From: Acidobacteriota bacterium
Lineage (GTDB): Bacteria > Acidobacteriota > Terriglobia > Acidiferrales > UBA7541
Direction of reading: 5' to 3'
Length of the DNA stretch: 64,000 nucleotides
Assembly: GCA_013289825.1 (NCBI GenBank)
Contig: JABCZF010000008.1
Coordinates: 1-64,000 of the forward strand
The translations under genes and the position numbers were made by a program. The notes under the pieces are model-generated. The model searched no databases. It was not told where the DNA came from and was given only the letters and a program-made list of their open reading frames with translations. Shown one piece after another: positions 26,650 through 35,731 of this stretch; position 1 is the stretch's first letter, and each line of letters opens with the position of its first letter.

Positions 26650-28134
26650 ATGGCGAAATCATCCCCAGAGGAAGCGGCGATCGCCCCTGAAGTGCTCGCG
26701 AAATACGAGACGGTCATCGGCCTGGAAGTCCATGTCCAGCTTCTGACGAAATCTAAGATCTTCTGCGGCTGCTCGACGCAGTTCGGCGATCCGCCAAATA
26801 CAAACGTCTGCCCGGTCTGCCTCGGTTTGCCCGGCACCCTGCCGATTTTGAACAAGCGCGTGGTTGAACTGGCCATGCGCGCCGCGCTCGCACTGAACTG
26901 CACCGTGCACGAGCATTCGCGTTTCGCCCGCAAGAATTATTTCTATCCAGATCTGCCCAAAGGCTATCAAATCTCGCAATACGAGCTCCCGCTCGCCACG
27001 GATGGCTGGATTGAGATCGATCACGGTGGCGCGAAAAAACGCATCGGCGTCACGCGCTTGCACTTGGAAGAAGACGCTGCTAAAAACGTGCACGAAGGCT
27101 TCTCCCAATCCGCCACCAAGGCCTACGTCGACTACAACCGCTGCGGCACTCCCCTCAGCGAGATTGTCTCCGAGCCGGATATGCGCGCTCCGGAAGAGGC
27201 CTACGCCTATCTCACGACTCTTCGCCAGATCATGCTCTACACCGGCATCAGCGACTGCAATATGGAAGAAGGCTCGCTCCGTTGCGACGCCAACGTCAGC
27301 GTCCGTCGGCGCGGCGCAAAAGAATTCGGCACCAAGGTCGAAGTAAAAAACCTCAACTCGTTTCGTTATCTGCAAAAGGCTCTCGAGTACGAAGTCGAGC
27401 GCCACATCGGCGTCCTGGAATCCGGCAGCCGCATTTTTCAAGAAACACGCCTCTGGAACCAAGACGAATCCTGCACCGTTTCGATGCGCTCGAAAGAAAA
27501 AGCCCACGATTACCGCTACTTCCCCGAGCCGGATCTGCTGCCCGTTCACGTCAGCCCCGCTTGGCGCGATGATGTTCTCCGCACCCTGCCCGAATTACCT
27601 GAAGCCAAGCGCGCCCGCTTCATGGCCGCCGATGGGCTGACTCCCTATGACGCTGGCGTTCTCACCGGTACGCCGGCGCTCGCCGATTTTTTCGAGGCTG
27701 TTCGAAAAGCCGGTGTACCGGCCAAGTCCGCCGCCAACTGGATTCAAACAGAACTATTGCGTCGGTTGAATGATTCGGGAAAAGAAATTGAGGCAACTCC
27801 AGTATCTCCCGCGGCCCTCGCAGAACTCCTCAAACTCATCGAGTCCAGCCAGATCACTGGTTCCACCGGGAAAAAAGTCTTCGCCACCATGTTTGAAACT
27901 GGCCGCAGCGCCAACGAAATTGTGGCTGCCGAGGGTCTCGCACAAATCAACGACACAAGCGCGCTCGAGCAGGCCGCCCGCGAAGTCATCGAGAAGAATC
28001 CCGACAACGTAGCCAAATTCAAATCCGGCAACGAAGGCGTTTTCAAGTTTTTTGTAGGCCAAGTCATGCGCGCCACCCGCGGCCAGGCCAATCCCCAGGC
28101 CGTCAGCGACATTTTACGGAAGCTTCTTTCCTGA
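26650..28134 (+). CDS. gatB: Asp/Glu-tRNA amidotransferase subunit B
   Basis: 494 residues. GatB signature blocks: YETVIGLEVHVQLLTKSKIFC at the N-terminus (split at 19-39), the Cys cluster around CGCS and NVCPVCLGLPGTLP, the FARKNYFYPDLPKGYQISQYE stretch, RTGTPLSEIVSEPD-like RCGTPLSEIVSEPD, DCNMEEGSLRCDANVS and KEKAHDYRYFPEPDLLP, then the GatB/YqeY tail domain. It forms the GatCAB complex that amidates Asp-tRNA(Asn) and Glu-tRNA(Gln). gatA and gatC are not in the window. Length is slightly above usual and the frame is intact. Confidence 0.96.
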   Translation: MAKSSPEEAAIAPEVLAKYETVIGLEVHVQLLTKSKIFCGCSTQFGDPPNTNVCPVCLGLPGTLPILNKRVVELAMRAALALNCTVHEHSRFARKNYFYPDLPKGYQISQYELPLATDGWIEIDHGGAKKRIGVTRLHLEEDAAKNVHEGFSQSATKAYVDYNRCGTPLSEIVSEPDMRAPEEAYAYLTTLRQIMLYTGISDCNMEEGSLRCDANVSVRRRGAKEFGTKVEVKNLNSFRYLQKALEYEVERHIGVLESGSRIFQETRLWNQDESCTVSMRSKEKAHDYRYFPEPDLLPVHVSPAWRDDVLRTLPELPEAKRARFMAADGLTPYDAGVLTGTPALADFFEAVRKAGVPAKSAANWIQTELLRRLNDSGKEIEATPVSPAALAELLKLIESSQITGSTGKKVFATMFETGRSANEIVAAEGLAQINDTSALEQAAREVIEKNPDNVAKFKSGNEGVFKFFVGQVMRATRGQANPQAVSDILRKLLS

Positions 28135-28277
28135 CTCCGTGCCAAAATGTTTCGCAACGATGCAAGCGCAGAGGCAACTAAAGTGATCCCGGGGATGTTT
28201 TTCCCAAGCCGGTAGCCTGGGCCTTTAGCTCTGACGATCTTTTTGCATCCCGCAACTAGAATCACTAAGGTGGAAAT

Positions 28278-28739
28278 ATGCTCAAAGTAGGCGACCAAGC
28301 CCCGGCATTTCGCTTGAAGAGCGACGCCGGTCGAGACGTCTCCCTCTCGGACTACCTCGGCAAACGCGTCGTGCTGTTTTTCTATCCGAAAGCCAACACT
28401 CCCGGCTGAACGACCGAAGCGTCCGAGTTTCGCGACGCAAGAAAGCAATTCGACAAGCTTGGCGTGGTCCTCCTCGGCATGAGCGGCGACTCCGTCAAAG
28501 CTCAAGCCGCCTTCAAAGCCAAACAGAAACTCAACTTCGATCTCCTGAGCGATTCGGATCTGAAGACTATCGAAGCCTACGGCTCGCGCCGCATGAAGAA
28601 GTTCCTTGGCCGCTCGTTCCTTGGCATTGTTCGCAGCACGTTCCTCATCGGCAAGGAGGGCCAGCTCGAACACATTTGGGACGACGTCAAAGCGAAGGGC
28701 CACGCTGCCGAGGTTCTCGCCGAAGTCTCGGCGAAATAA
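28278..28739 (+). CDS. bcp: BCP/PrxQ-type peroxiredoxin with in-frame TGA at the peroxidatic position (predicted selenoprotein)
   Basis: A 154-codon gene from ATG 28278 (AAGGTGG upstream) to TAA 28737, if the TGA at 28407-28409 is read through. Before it the frame gives LFFYPKANTPG, after it TTEASEFRDARKQFDKLGVV; family members read TPG-Cys-TTEA, so codon 44 (TGA) stands exactly where the peroxidatic Cys belongs. The rest is intact (LLGMSGDS, FDLLSDSD, GIVRSTFLIGKEG) and total length fits the family. The usual second Cys five residues on is Ser, so it would be a 1-Cys (1-Sec) type. A stable hairpin begins nine bases after the TGA. Selenocysteine insertion is the best explanation; a TGC-to-TGA mutation or sequencing error is the alternative. 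Confidence 0.85.
28419..28438 (+). promoter_or_regulatory. Candidate bacterial SECIS hairpin
   Basis: GCGTC pairs with GACGC, then CGA pairs with TCG around a GTT loop, with one bulged C: an 8-bp stem. The loop starts 18 nt after the UGA. Bacterial SECIS elements are short hairpins inside the coding region directly after the UGA, with a G/U-containing apical loop at about this distance. Confidence 0.6.
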
Positions 28740-28788
28740 TCGCCATGGGCGCGTTGTAGGCCGCATTTCGCAAGTGTGGGAATCCGGG

Positions 28789-29670
28789 TCACAGCTGAAA
28801 CACAAACTCTTCCGATTCCCCCGGCGCGGGCTCGATAAATAGGTTATCGATGAGCCGGACCTTGCCGAGAAACACCGCCAGTACCGCAAAACACGGCCGA
28901 GCCACTCGCACCACCGGCTCCAACGTATCCGCGCTCACAATCTCCGCATAGTCCACTACGGCCAGCGACTCCGCCTCAATAATCCGCCGCATGACGCCTT
29001 GCAATTGCATCGCATCGCGCACGCCGGCCGCCAATTCGTTTCGTGCCGCCAGGAGAGCGCGGTAGAGGACCCGCGCCGCTTTTCGTTCCTGATCACTCAA
29101 ATAAGCATTCCGCGAAGAAAGCGCCAGCCCATCGGCCTCCCGCACAATCGGGCAAACCACGATTCCGGCATCGAGATTCAGATCGCGCGCCATCTCGCTG
29201 ATGATGCGCACCTGCTGCGCATCCTTTCGACCGAAATACGCGAAGTGCGGCTGCACAATCTCAAACAGTTTCAGCACCACGGTAGCCACCCCGCGAAAAT
29301 GCCCCGGCCGAGAACGCCCCTCCAGCCGTTCGCTAATGCCCTCGACATGGACGTAGGTCCGAAATCCATCCGGATACACATCCGCTGTCTCAGGCGCAAA
29401 CAGCACATCGACGCCCACCAGCGCAAGTTTTTCCGCATCCTGCGGAAGATCGCGCGGGTATTTCTTGTAATCCTCTTTTGGCCCGAACTGCTTTGGGTTC
29501 ACGAACACCGACGCAATCACGCGCGAGCATTCCTGCCTCGCTCGCGCGACCAGCGCCGTGTGCCCTTCATGGAGCGCGCCCATCGTCGGCACCAGTCCGA
29601 TGACGCGGCCCTCGCCGCGCGCACCGCGCGCGTATTCCTTCATCCATCTAATGGTTCGGATTATTTCCAC
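28789..29670 (-). CDS. panC: Pantothenate synthetase
   Basis: 293 residues from a GTG at 29670; this start (VEIIRTIRWMKEY) aligns with the usual beginning of PanC. An in-frame GTG at 29730 would add 20 residues and overlap the dinB gene. Motifs: GLVPTMGALHEGHTAL (nucleotide-binding HxGH), SVFVNPKQFGPKEDY, FGRKDAQQV and READGLALSSRNAYLS. It joins pantoate and beta-alanine using ATP to make pantothenate. It is in a cluster with panB, separated by a DinB gene, all on the same strand. Confidence 0.95.
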   Translation of the reverse strand: MEIIRTIRWMKEYARGARGEGRVIGLVPTMGALHEGHTALVARARQECSRVIASVFVNPKQFGPKEDYKKYPRDLPQDAEKLALVGVDVLFAPETADVYPDGFRTYVHVEGISERLEGRSRPGHFRGVATVVLKLFEIVQPHFAYFGRKDAQQVRIISEMARDLNLDAGIVVCPIVREADGLALSSRNAYLSDQERKAARVLYRALLAARNELAAGVRDAMQLQGVMRRIIEAESLAVVDYAEIVSADTLEPVVRVARPCFAVLAVFLGKVRLIDNLFIEPAPGESEEFVFQL

Positions 29671-29701
29671 AGAGGAGGTTTGCGTTTCACGGATTCCCGG
29701 G

Positions 29702-30211
29702 TCACGCGGTCGCCGCGGTCGCGCGTTCACGATAGTAGTGCATCAAGTCCGTCAAAATCGGCTGTGCTCCAAGCTGCCGCAGCAAGGTCGTAATCTGCCC
29801 GCGATGATATGTCCCATGATTTACCACATGTTGCATCGATTCCCACAGCGGATTCCGATACACGCCAAATTTGAGCGTATTGTATTCCATCATGCGGTTC
29901 AAATCTTCCTGCGTCAGTTTCCCGACAAACGTCAGCAGCCGCCCTTCCTGTTCCGCCCACTTCGCGCGAAGGCTCTCGACATCGGCACACTCCGAGACAC
30001 CCGGCAGGGACGCCGGCGAGCGTCCCTGAAAGCGCTCCAGCCAAACCCATTCCGCCCCGCAAATGTGCGCCAGCGTGTCTCGCACCGACCCAAAGCTTGA
30101 CCCCAGCGGCTTCGTGAACTGTTCGCTCGTCAAGTTCGCCGCAGCATCGAGAGATCGATGATTCGCCCACGCATTGTAGTCATAGAGCAAGTGCATCTCT
30201 TCCGGCGTCAT
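29702..30211 (-). CDS. DinB-family four-helix metal-binding protein
   Basis: 169 residues from ATG 30211, with GGAG eight bases upstream; further upstream codons lack family character. DinB features: LLYDYNAWANHRSLDAAANL near the N-terminus, the first metal His in RDTLAHICGAEWVWLERF, and the HGTYHRGQI motif with two further His ligands. Members are metal-dependent enzymes, often thiol transferases using bacillithiol or mycothiol, but many are uncharacterised. It lies between panB and panC; no link with pantothenate synthesis is known to me. Confidence 0.9.
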   Translation of the reverse strand: MTPEEMHLLYDYNAWANHRSLDAAANLTSEQFTKPLGSSFGSVRDTLAHICGAEWVWLERFQGRSPASLPGVSECADVESLRAKWAEQEGRLLTFVGKLTQEDLNRMMEYNTLKFGVYRNPLWESMQHVVNHGTYHRGQITTLLRQLGAQPILTDLMHYYRERATAATA

Positions 30212-30291
30212 CTCAACATCTCCTTGGCTACCTGCGAAGGGCCCTGTTGATTGTGATTCCGAGCAGAGCGGAGAATCTGCTGGTTCACCCT

Positions 30292-31194
30292 CTACCAATC
30301 GCCGTCACTATTGACCGGCGCCTCTTTCTCCTCTTGCGCTGTCTGCGCTGCGTGATACGACTCCCCATCGGAAGGAAACGTCCCTCCGCGCACATCCTCG
30401 CAATAATCCCGTGCGGCCTTCGAAATAATCTCTCCAACGTTCGCATATTGCCGCGCAAATTTCGGCGTCCGCCCAAACGTCAACCCCAGCAAATCGTGAA
30501 TCACCAGAATCTGTCCGTCGCAGTCTGGTCCTGCTCCAATTCCGATGGTAGGAATCCGCAATTCGCGCGTGATCTGCGCCGCAAGCTCTCGCGGCACGGC
30601 TTCAAGCACCACCGCAAAAGCCCCCGCCGCCTCCACCGACCGCGCGTCCCGCAACAATTGCTCCGCCGCATCCGCCGTCTTGCCTTGCACGCGGTATCCG
30701 CCGAGCGCATTCACGGATTGCGGGGTCAATCCGACGTGCCCCATCACCGGAATTTCCGCCTCGGTCAGCCGCACAATCAATTCCAGCCGCCGTTCGCCGC
30801 CTTCCACTTTCACCGCTTCCGCGCCCGCTTGTTTCACAAAGCGCATTGCGTTGCGTAGCGATTCCGCCATATCGCTGTGGTAGCTGCCGTAGGGCATGTC
30901 CGCCACCACCAGCGCCCGGCGCGTTCCTCGCCTGACCGCCCGCGTGTGATGCAACATCTCTTCGATCGAAACCGGCAGCGTGCTCTCATACCCCAGGACC
31001 ACCATCCCGACCGAGTCACCCACAAGCAAAACATCCACACCGGCTTCGTCCAAGAGACGCGCCGTCGCATAGTCGTACGCCGTCAAACAAGTAATTTTCG
31101 GCGAATTGGACAGGGATCCTGCAGCCAACGATTTTCGCAGCAGCAGATCGGGCACAGTGATCTTGCCATTGCCCGCGCGAGGAACTACGCTCAT
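30292..31194 (-). CDS. panB: 3-methyl-2-oxobutanoate hydroxymethyltransferase
   Basis: 300 residues. PanB motifs: KITCLTAYDYATARLLDEAG, DVLLVGDSVGMVVLGYEST, the HHTRAVRRG segment, DMPYGSYH, KVEGGERR, MGHVGLTPQSVN, GGYRVQGKT and the IGIGAGPDCDGQILVIHDLLG end. It makes ketopantoate, the first committed step of pantothenate and CoA synthesis. Leader of the panB-dinB-panC cluster. A tail of about 30 residues rich in Gln/Glu extends past the core. Confidence 0.96.
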   Translation of the reverse strand: MSVVPRAGNGKITVPDLLLRKSLAAGSLSNSPKITCLTAYDYATARLLDEAGVDVLLVGDSVGMVVLGYESTLPVSIEEMLHHTRAVRRGTRRALVVADMPYGSYHSDMAESLRNAMRFVKQAGAEAVKVEGGERRLELIVRLTEAEIPVMGHVGLTPQSVNALGGYRVQGKTADAAEQLLRDARSVEAAGAFAVVLEAVPRELAAQITRELRIPTIGIGAGPDCDGQILVIHDLLGLTFGRTPKFARQYANVGEIISKAARDYCEDVRGGTFPSDGESYHAAQTAQEEKEAPVNSDGDW

Positions 31195-31401
31195 GGTGGC
31201 CTCCGGTGCCGTTCCCTAACCTCAAGATACAGCCCTGTACTGCACCTCCTTCGAGAATACCAAATTCCCACTCCCCTGGCCACGATTTCGCGATGGAGCA
31301 CCCTGGCAGTCTCCTTTTAGGCATCCCAGAACCTAGCTGTGAACCGGGAGGCCGCGCAGTGTGCGGCCCCATCAGCGCGCCCAAGCACTCGCGCTCGTTC
31401 A

Positions 31402-33195
31402 CTAAAATCCTGGCGGCCGCTCCCCCACTACACCAAACGCCCGCTCCAGCGTCAGCCCGGCTTGCCCCATGGTTCCTTCCTCAAATAACCGCCCGATCAG
31501 CGTTACTCCATGCGGCACGCGCCTGGGCGGCGAAAACTTCGGCAGCGGCCTGCTTGGGTCCGGCGCCCAATCCGTGCGTGCCTCGCCCACCTCCACGAAG
31601 CCCGCTCTCATGGTAAGCGAAGGATGACCCGTGAAATTCGTAATCGTCAGCATCTCATCGCGTAGCGAAGGAACGAGCAGCAAATCCACTTGAGAAAAGA
31701 CGCGCACCATCTCAAGCGCGACTTTTCGCCGCAACCGATCGGTCTCGACAAAATCGACCGCGGAAAGGAATCGCGACTGCCGGAAAATGTTCGGCCACGC
31801 GTCATAGGTTTGCACCTTCAACTGGTCCACCGCGTGGTTCAGCGTGATCTCTTCGAACGCTGCCGCCCCTTCTGCGAACAGAATCAAGTTCAGCGAATCG
31901 TACGGCCAGTCCGGAATGCTCACCTCCACCGGAATCATCCCTACCTTCTTCACTGTTTCCAGTGCCGCACGATCCACTTCCGTCGCTGGATTCTCTTTCA
32001 TCCACGCGGGAAAGTAGCCGACGCGCAAGCCTTTCACGCTGGCGCCGGCGTCAAAATCCAGCCCGCTGTGAACACTCGAAACGTCGCCCGCATCGGGCCC
32101 GGAAATCGCCTGCAGCACGAGCATTGCGTCTTCGACACTCCGTGCCATGGGCCCTAGCTTGTCGAGCGACCAGCATAGCGTCATCGCTCCGGTCCTGGCC
32201 ACTCGCCCATACGTAGGGCGCAATCCCGTCAACCCGCAGCGCATGCTCGGGCCAACGATACTGCCTCCCGTCTCGCTCCCCATCGCAAACGCCACCAGTC
32301 CTGCCGCCGTCGCCGCACCCGGTCCCGCGCTCGAACCCGAGGATCCCTCTTCCAGAAGCCAGGGGTTCATCGTTTGCCCGCCAAACCAAATGTCATTTAG
32401 CGCCAGCGCACCAAGGCTCAGTTTCGCAACAAGCACGGCGCCCGCATCGTGCAGCCTCCTGACCACCGCCGCATCCTTCGCCGGCACACGATCGCGAAAC
32501 GGCTCGGCCCCCCAAGTCGTCCGAATCCCCGCGGTATCCAATAAATCTTTCGCTCCCCAAGGAATCCCGTGCAACGGTCCGCGATATTTTCCCGCTGCCA
32601 TCTCCGTATCGGCCTTTTTCGCCTGGGCCAACGCCAATTCCCGCGTCAGCGTGATTACGCACCGGAGCTTGTCGTTAAATCTCTCCAGCCTCTCCAAATA
32701 AATCTTCGTCAATCGCTCCGAACTGATTTTTCGCGTCTCGATCCACCGAGAAAGTTTCCACACTGGTGCAAACGCAATGTCCGCGTCTTTTGCTGGCAGA
32801 GCCCCGGCGTCATTCGAACTGCGCACAAATCGCTCGCGCTCCGGCCCGCGCTTTTGCCCCGGCAAGATCGGATCCCAACGCGAATACGGCGCGACCTCCG
32901 CTTCGATCGTCACTTTGTGCGGCCCCCCGCGGCGCTCATACAGCGCCGCCATGTTGCCGCGCCAACTTCGAGCCAGCATCTCGCGATCTGCCGAGCTCAT
33001 CTCCACCTGCACCACCTTCTCCGCCTCGGCAAAGGTCCCCGGCGACACTTCCGGTCCTACCGCTGGCCCCGTACCAAATGCAGGCGGAGTCCCCGCCGGC
33101 GGCTCGACCGGTTTCTGCTGCTGCGTACCGGTGACCGCCGCTCCAACTAATCCAAGCGAGGTCTCCGCCAAAAATTCCCGCCGCGTTTTTGCCAT
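31402..33195 (-). CDS. Amidase-signature enzyme, Tat-exported
   Basis: 597 residues. The N-terminus TRREFLAETSLGLVGAAVTG is a twin-arginine signal, followed by a Pro-rich linker. The amidase-signature core holds the catalytic lysine region (PLHGIPWGAKDLLD), the Gly/Ser-rich block EGSSGSSAGPGAATAAG and the nucleophile region GSETGGSIVGPS, so Ser-cisSer-Lys appears complete. A long N-terminal region of about 140 residues precedes the core. Likely a periplasmic amidohydrolase with unknown substrate. Its closest kin are often annotated as Glu-tRNA amidotransferase A, but export and length argue against that. Confidence 0.9.
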   Translation of the reverse strand: MAKTRREFLAETSLGLVGAAVTGTQQQKPVEPPAGTPPAFGTGPAVGPEVSPGTFAEAEKVVQVEMSSADREMLARSWRGNMAALYERRGGPHKVTIEAEVAPYSRWDPILPGQKRGPERERFVRSSNDAGALPAKDADIAFAPVWKLSRWIETRKISSERLTKIYLERLERFNDKLRCVITLTRELALAQAKKADTEMAAGKYRGPLHGIPWGAKDLLDTAGIRTTWGAEPFRDRVPAKDAAVVRRLHDAGAVLVAKLSLGALALNDIWFGGQTMNPWLLEEGSSGSSAGPGAATAAGLVAFAMGSETGGSIVGPSMRCGLTGLRPTYGRVARTGAMTLCWSLDKLGPMARSVEDAMLVLQAISGPDAGDVSSVHSGLDFDAGASVKGLRVGYFPAWMKENPATEVDRAALETVKKVGMIPVEVSIPDWPYDSLNLILFAEGAAAFEEITLNHAVDQLKVQTYDAWPNIFRQSRFLSAVDFVETDRLRRKVALEMVRVFSQVDLLLVPSLRDEMLTITNFTGHPSLTMRAGFVEVGEARTDWAPDPSRPLPKFSPPRRVPHGVTLIGRLFEEGTMGQAGLTLERAFGVVGERPPGF

Positions 33196-33353
33196 GTCTT
33201 CTCCGCCTCGTATTCTATCTACCGATTAACCACCAATCGTTGCGCGGTACCGATGTTCGCACAATCTCCTGTAGAAATTCGCCTATCCCAATTTTCTTCT
33301 GGCATCTTTCGCGCCTGCCTGCAAGCATCGCGCTTTCCCCGCAGGAGGTTAAA

Positions 33354-33741
33354 TTGCATAAGCATCGGCAGCTGGGACTCAATCAAAAATCTCTCCAAAA
33401 GAGCTTGTTCTTTCTCCTCGCGCTGGCCCCTGCCCCTCTAGCCTTCGGTCAAACTCCCGCCAGCGCTCCTCCCGATGACGCGGCAGTACGCGAGCGCGCC
33501 AACTTGCTTCTCAAACAAATGACCCTGGAACTTCGCGCCCCGTCCGCGAGCTAAAAGGATTCGAGCGCGTCACCCTCGCCGCCCACGAAAAAAAGACCGC
33601 ACACTTTTCTCTTGGAAATGACGCACTAACCTACTGGAGCACGGCAAGGAAAGACTTGGTCGAAGAGCCTGCAACCTTTGACGTGTGGGTCGGCGTGATT
33701 CGACCGCCTCTCTCCACGCCAACTTCAACATCACAGACTAG
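33354..33741 (+). pseudogene. Internally deleted GH3 beta-glucosidase remnant
   Basis: A TTG at 33354 with AGGAGG upstream begins a signal-like segment (SLFFLLALAPAPLAFGQ) and the GH3 N-terminal motif ERANLLLKQMTLE. Directly after it, in another frame, comes the GH3 C-terminal fibronectin-like domain: RPVRELKGFERVTLA, then ALTYWSTARKDLVEEPATFDVWVG. A further one-base shift near 33700 is needed to read DSTASLHANFNITD up to the TAG at 33739. The whole catalytic domain, some 600-700 codons, is missing. No function is expected. Confidence 0.8.
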
Positions 33742-33825
33742 CGCAACATGCGCGTGCAAAAATAAAAGCGCGCGACACCTTTTCCGTATCGAGCGATTCT
33801 TCCTTCTGCAATTGTAGCGCTTGGT

Positions 33826-35610
33826 CTAGTTCCCCGGAACGTGCCGCACCTGAGTTGCTTCCGAACCCGGCCCGGGCTCCGGCACCGGCTTCGGCATCTC
33901 GGCGTCCTTGAATCGCGGAAGCATCTCATCGGCCATCGCCAGCGCATACACCGCCGAGGCAATCTCGACCGCGCCTTCTCTCACGTCCTGTTCATAAATC
34001 CGCTCGTACGTATCCAGATTGGTGTGATGGGTAAACGATCCATAATCAAACGCATCCTGCGCCAAACCAATCCCCGGCAGTCCCGCGTTGTTGAAGGACG
34101 TGCTGTCTGTCCCGCCCGTCCTCCGACTGTCGCTGGCAATCGCTCCCACGAATCCCCAATCCGCAAACGGCATCATCGCCTCGCGCACCATATCCGCCGC
34201 TCCCGCGGGACCAAACACGCCTGCGCCTCGCGGCTTCCCCGTCCCCGAATCGATATTGAAGTACGCATCCAATTTCGCGTATTCCGGCTTCTGGTTCTCA
34301 AAACTCCCAAAGTGTTCCTTCACGTACGCCAGTGATCCCAGCAACCCTTCTTCCTCCCCGCTCCACAACGCGACACGAATCGTTCGCCGAGGCTTAACGT
34401 GCAGCGCGGCCAAAATGCGCACGGCCTCCAGCATCATCGAAGAGCCGATTCCGTTGTCCGTCGCGCCGGTTGCGTCGTGCCACGAATCGTAATGTCCACC
34501 CAACATCACAATCTCATCCTTCTTGTCCGTCCCCGGAATTTCTCCAATGACGTTATACGCCGTCGTCCCCTCCGGATATTCCTTATTTTGAATATTCACC
34601 CGTAACGTCACTGCCGTACCATCGTGCATGAGTCGCGAAATCCGTCCGTAATCTTCATTGCGCATTACCAGCGTGGGCATCGCTCGCGTCCAATCGTAAG
34701 TCCCGTTCTGCTGCGCGATGATAATCCCGTGCGCGCGTCCCGCATCGTTCACGCGCACCGGCGCCCCGTTATCCACCAAAAACTGGTCCACTTGCCGCGA
34801 AACTTCTTGCCGCGTCAATTGCCCTTCCGGCAGCTTGGGCTGCTCTGGAAAACGAAACGGCCGCGGATTCTTGGCATCGAATCGCGATTTCCACTCATCC
34901 TCGGGCCTCCGCATCGCCGACGGATTCATCTCTTCCGCCACTTCCACATGCTTCCCCACAAACACGATCGCTCCGCGAACCTTGTCCTTCACCGAATTCA
35001 GATAGGCATCCAGCTCCGCCTGCGTCGGCTGCTTCGGCTCCGCTGGCTTCGCTGCTGCAGGCATCGGCGGCGCAGCCCATTTCGGTTCCGGCGGGGGTGG
35101 CGTGCTTCCAAAAAAATTAAATCCCCCGCCTGTCGACGGCGCCATTCCAGGCGGATCCAGCAGCACCACGTTTGCCGTCACTTCCCCCTTCGTGCTGGGT
35201 GTCCACGCGAGCGGCTTGACCATCAACTGTCCGTGAAATGGAGCAACGGCCTCCGCCAAAAGCTCCATATTTTCCCAGCCCGGCACGGGCGTCGCCGCGC
35301 TAGGCGGCTGAAATGTCCACGGCTCCAGATGTGCGTTCGCCAATCCCCACGAGGTCATCGTCGCGACCGCCCAATCGTCCGCCGCCTTCAAATTGGGCGT
35401 CCCCGTCACGCGCGGCCCATAGACATCCGCGATCTCATGTATGATCCACATGATTTTCGAATTGTTGGTCTCTTCCGCGCGGAACAAAGCGTACATCTCG
35501 GAAAGTCCCGGAGCCTGCGCCGTCGTCGGCATCGCTGCCAGCAGCAAAAAACAGATCACACACGCACACACTCTTGCCACGGTCCCACCCCCCTGTCTCC
35601 AAATACTCAT
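33826..35610 (-). CDS. M28-family zinc peptidase, secreted
   Basis: 594 residues with a signal segment at about 12-32 (VCACVICFLLLAAMPTTAQA). A protease-associated insert region spans about 110-330 and includes a Pro/Ala-rich linker (PPPPEPKWAAPPMPAAAKP). The M28 zinc site is complete: GGHYDSWHDATGATDNG, then SGEEEGLLGS, DAYFNIDSGTGKP and the final His in FTHHTNLDTYE. Likely a periplasmic aminopeptidase or carboxypeptidase. No operon partner; it lies between the GH3 remnant and a tetR gene. Confidence 0.93.
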   Translation of the reverse strand: MSIWRQGGGTVARVCACVICFLLLAAMPTTAQAPGLSEMYALFRAEETNNSKIMWIIHEIADVYGPRVTGTPNLKAADDWAVATMTSWGLANAHLEPWTFQPPSAATPVPGWENMELLAEAVAPFHGQLMVKPLAWTPSTKGEVTANVVLLDPPGMAPSTGGGFNFFGSTPPPPEPKWAAPPMPAAAKPAEPKQPTQAELDAYLNSVKDKVRGAIVFVGKHVEVAEEMNPSAMRRPEDEWKSRFDAKNPRPFRFPEQPKLPEGQLTRQEVSRQVDQFLVDNGAPVRVNDAGRAHGIIIAQQNGTYDWTRAMPTLVMRNEDYGRISRLMHDGTAVTLRVNIQNKEYPEGTTAYNVIGEIPGTDKKDEIVMLGGHYDSWHDATGATDNGIGSSMMLEAVRILAALHVKPRRTIRVALWSGEEEGLLGSLAYVKEHFGSFENQKPEYAKLDAYFNIDSGTGKPRGAGVFGPAGAADMVREAMMPFADWGFVGAIASDSRRTGGTDSTSFNNAGLPGIGLAQDAFDYGSFTHHTNLDTYERIYEQDVREGAVEIASAVYALAMADEMLPRFKDAEMPKPVPEPGPGSEATQVRHVPGN

Positions 35611-35731
35611 GTCCCGGAATATCCCCGCTCGTTTTCAGCCCACAACGCACATGGTCAGATCGCCCGCAAATATACGCTCGCTGGTCCCCGCAGGCAACGT
35701 ACCGGCCCCTGGTGCGCATGACGGCCGCATC

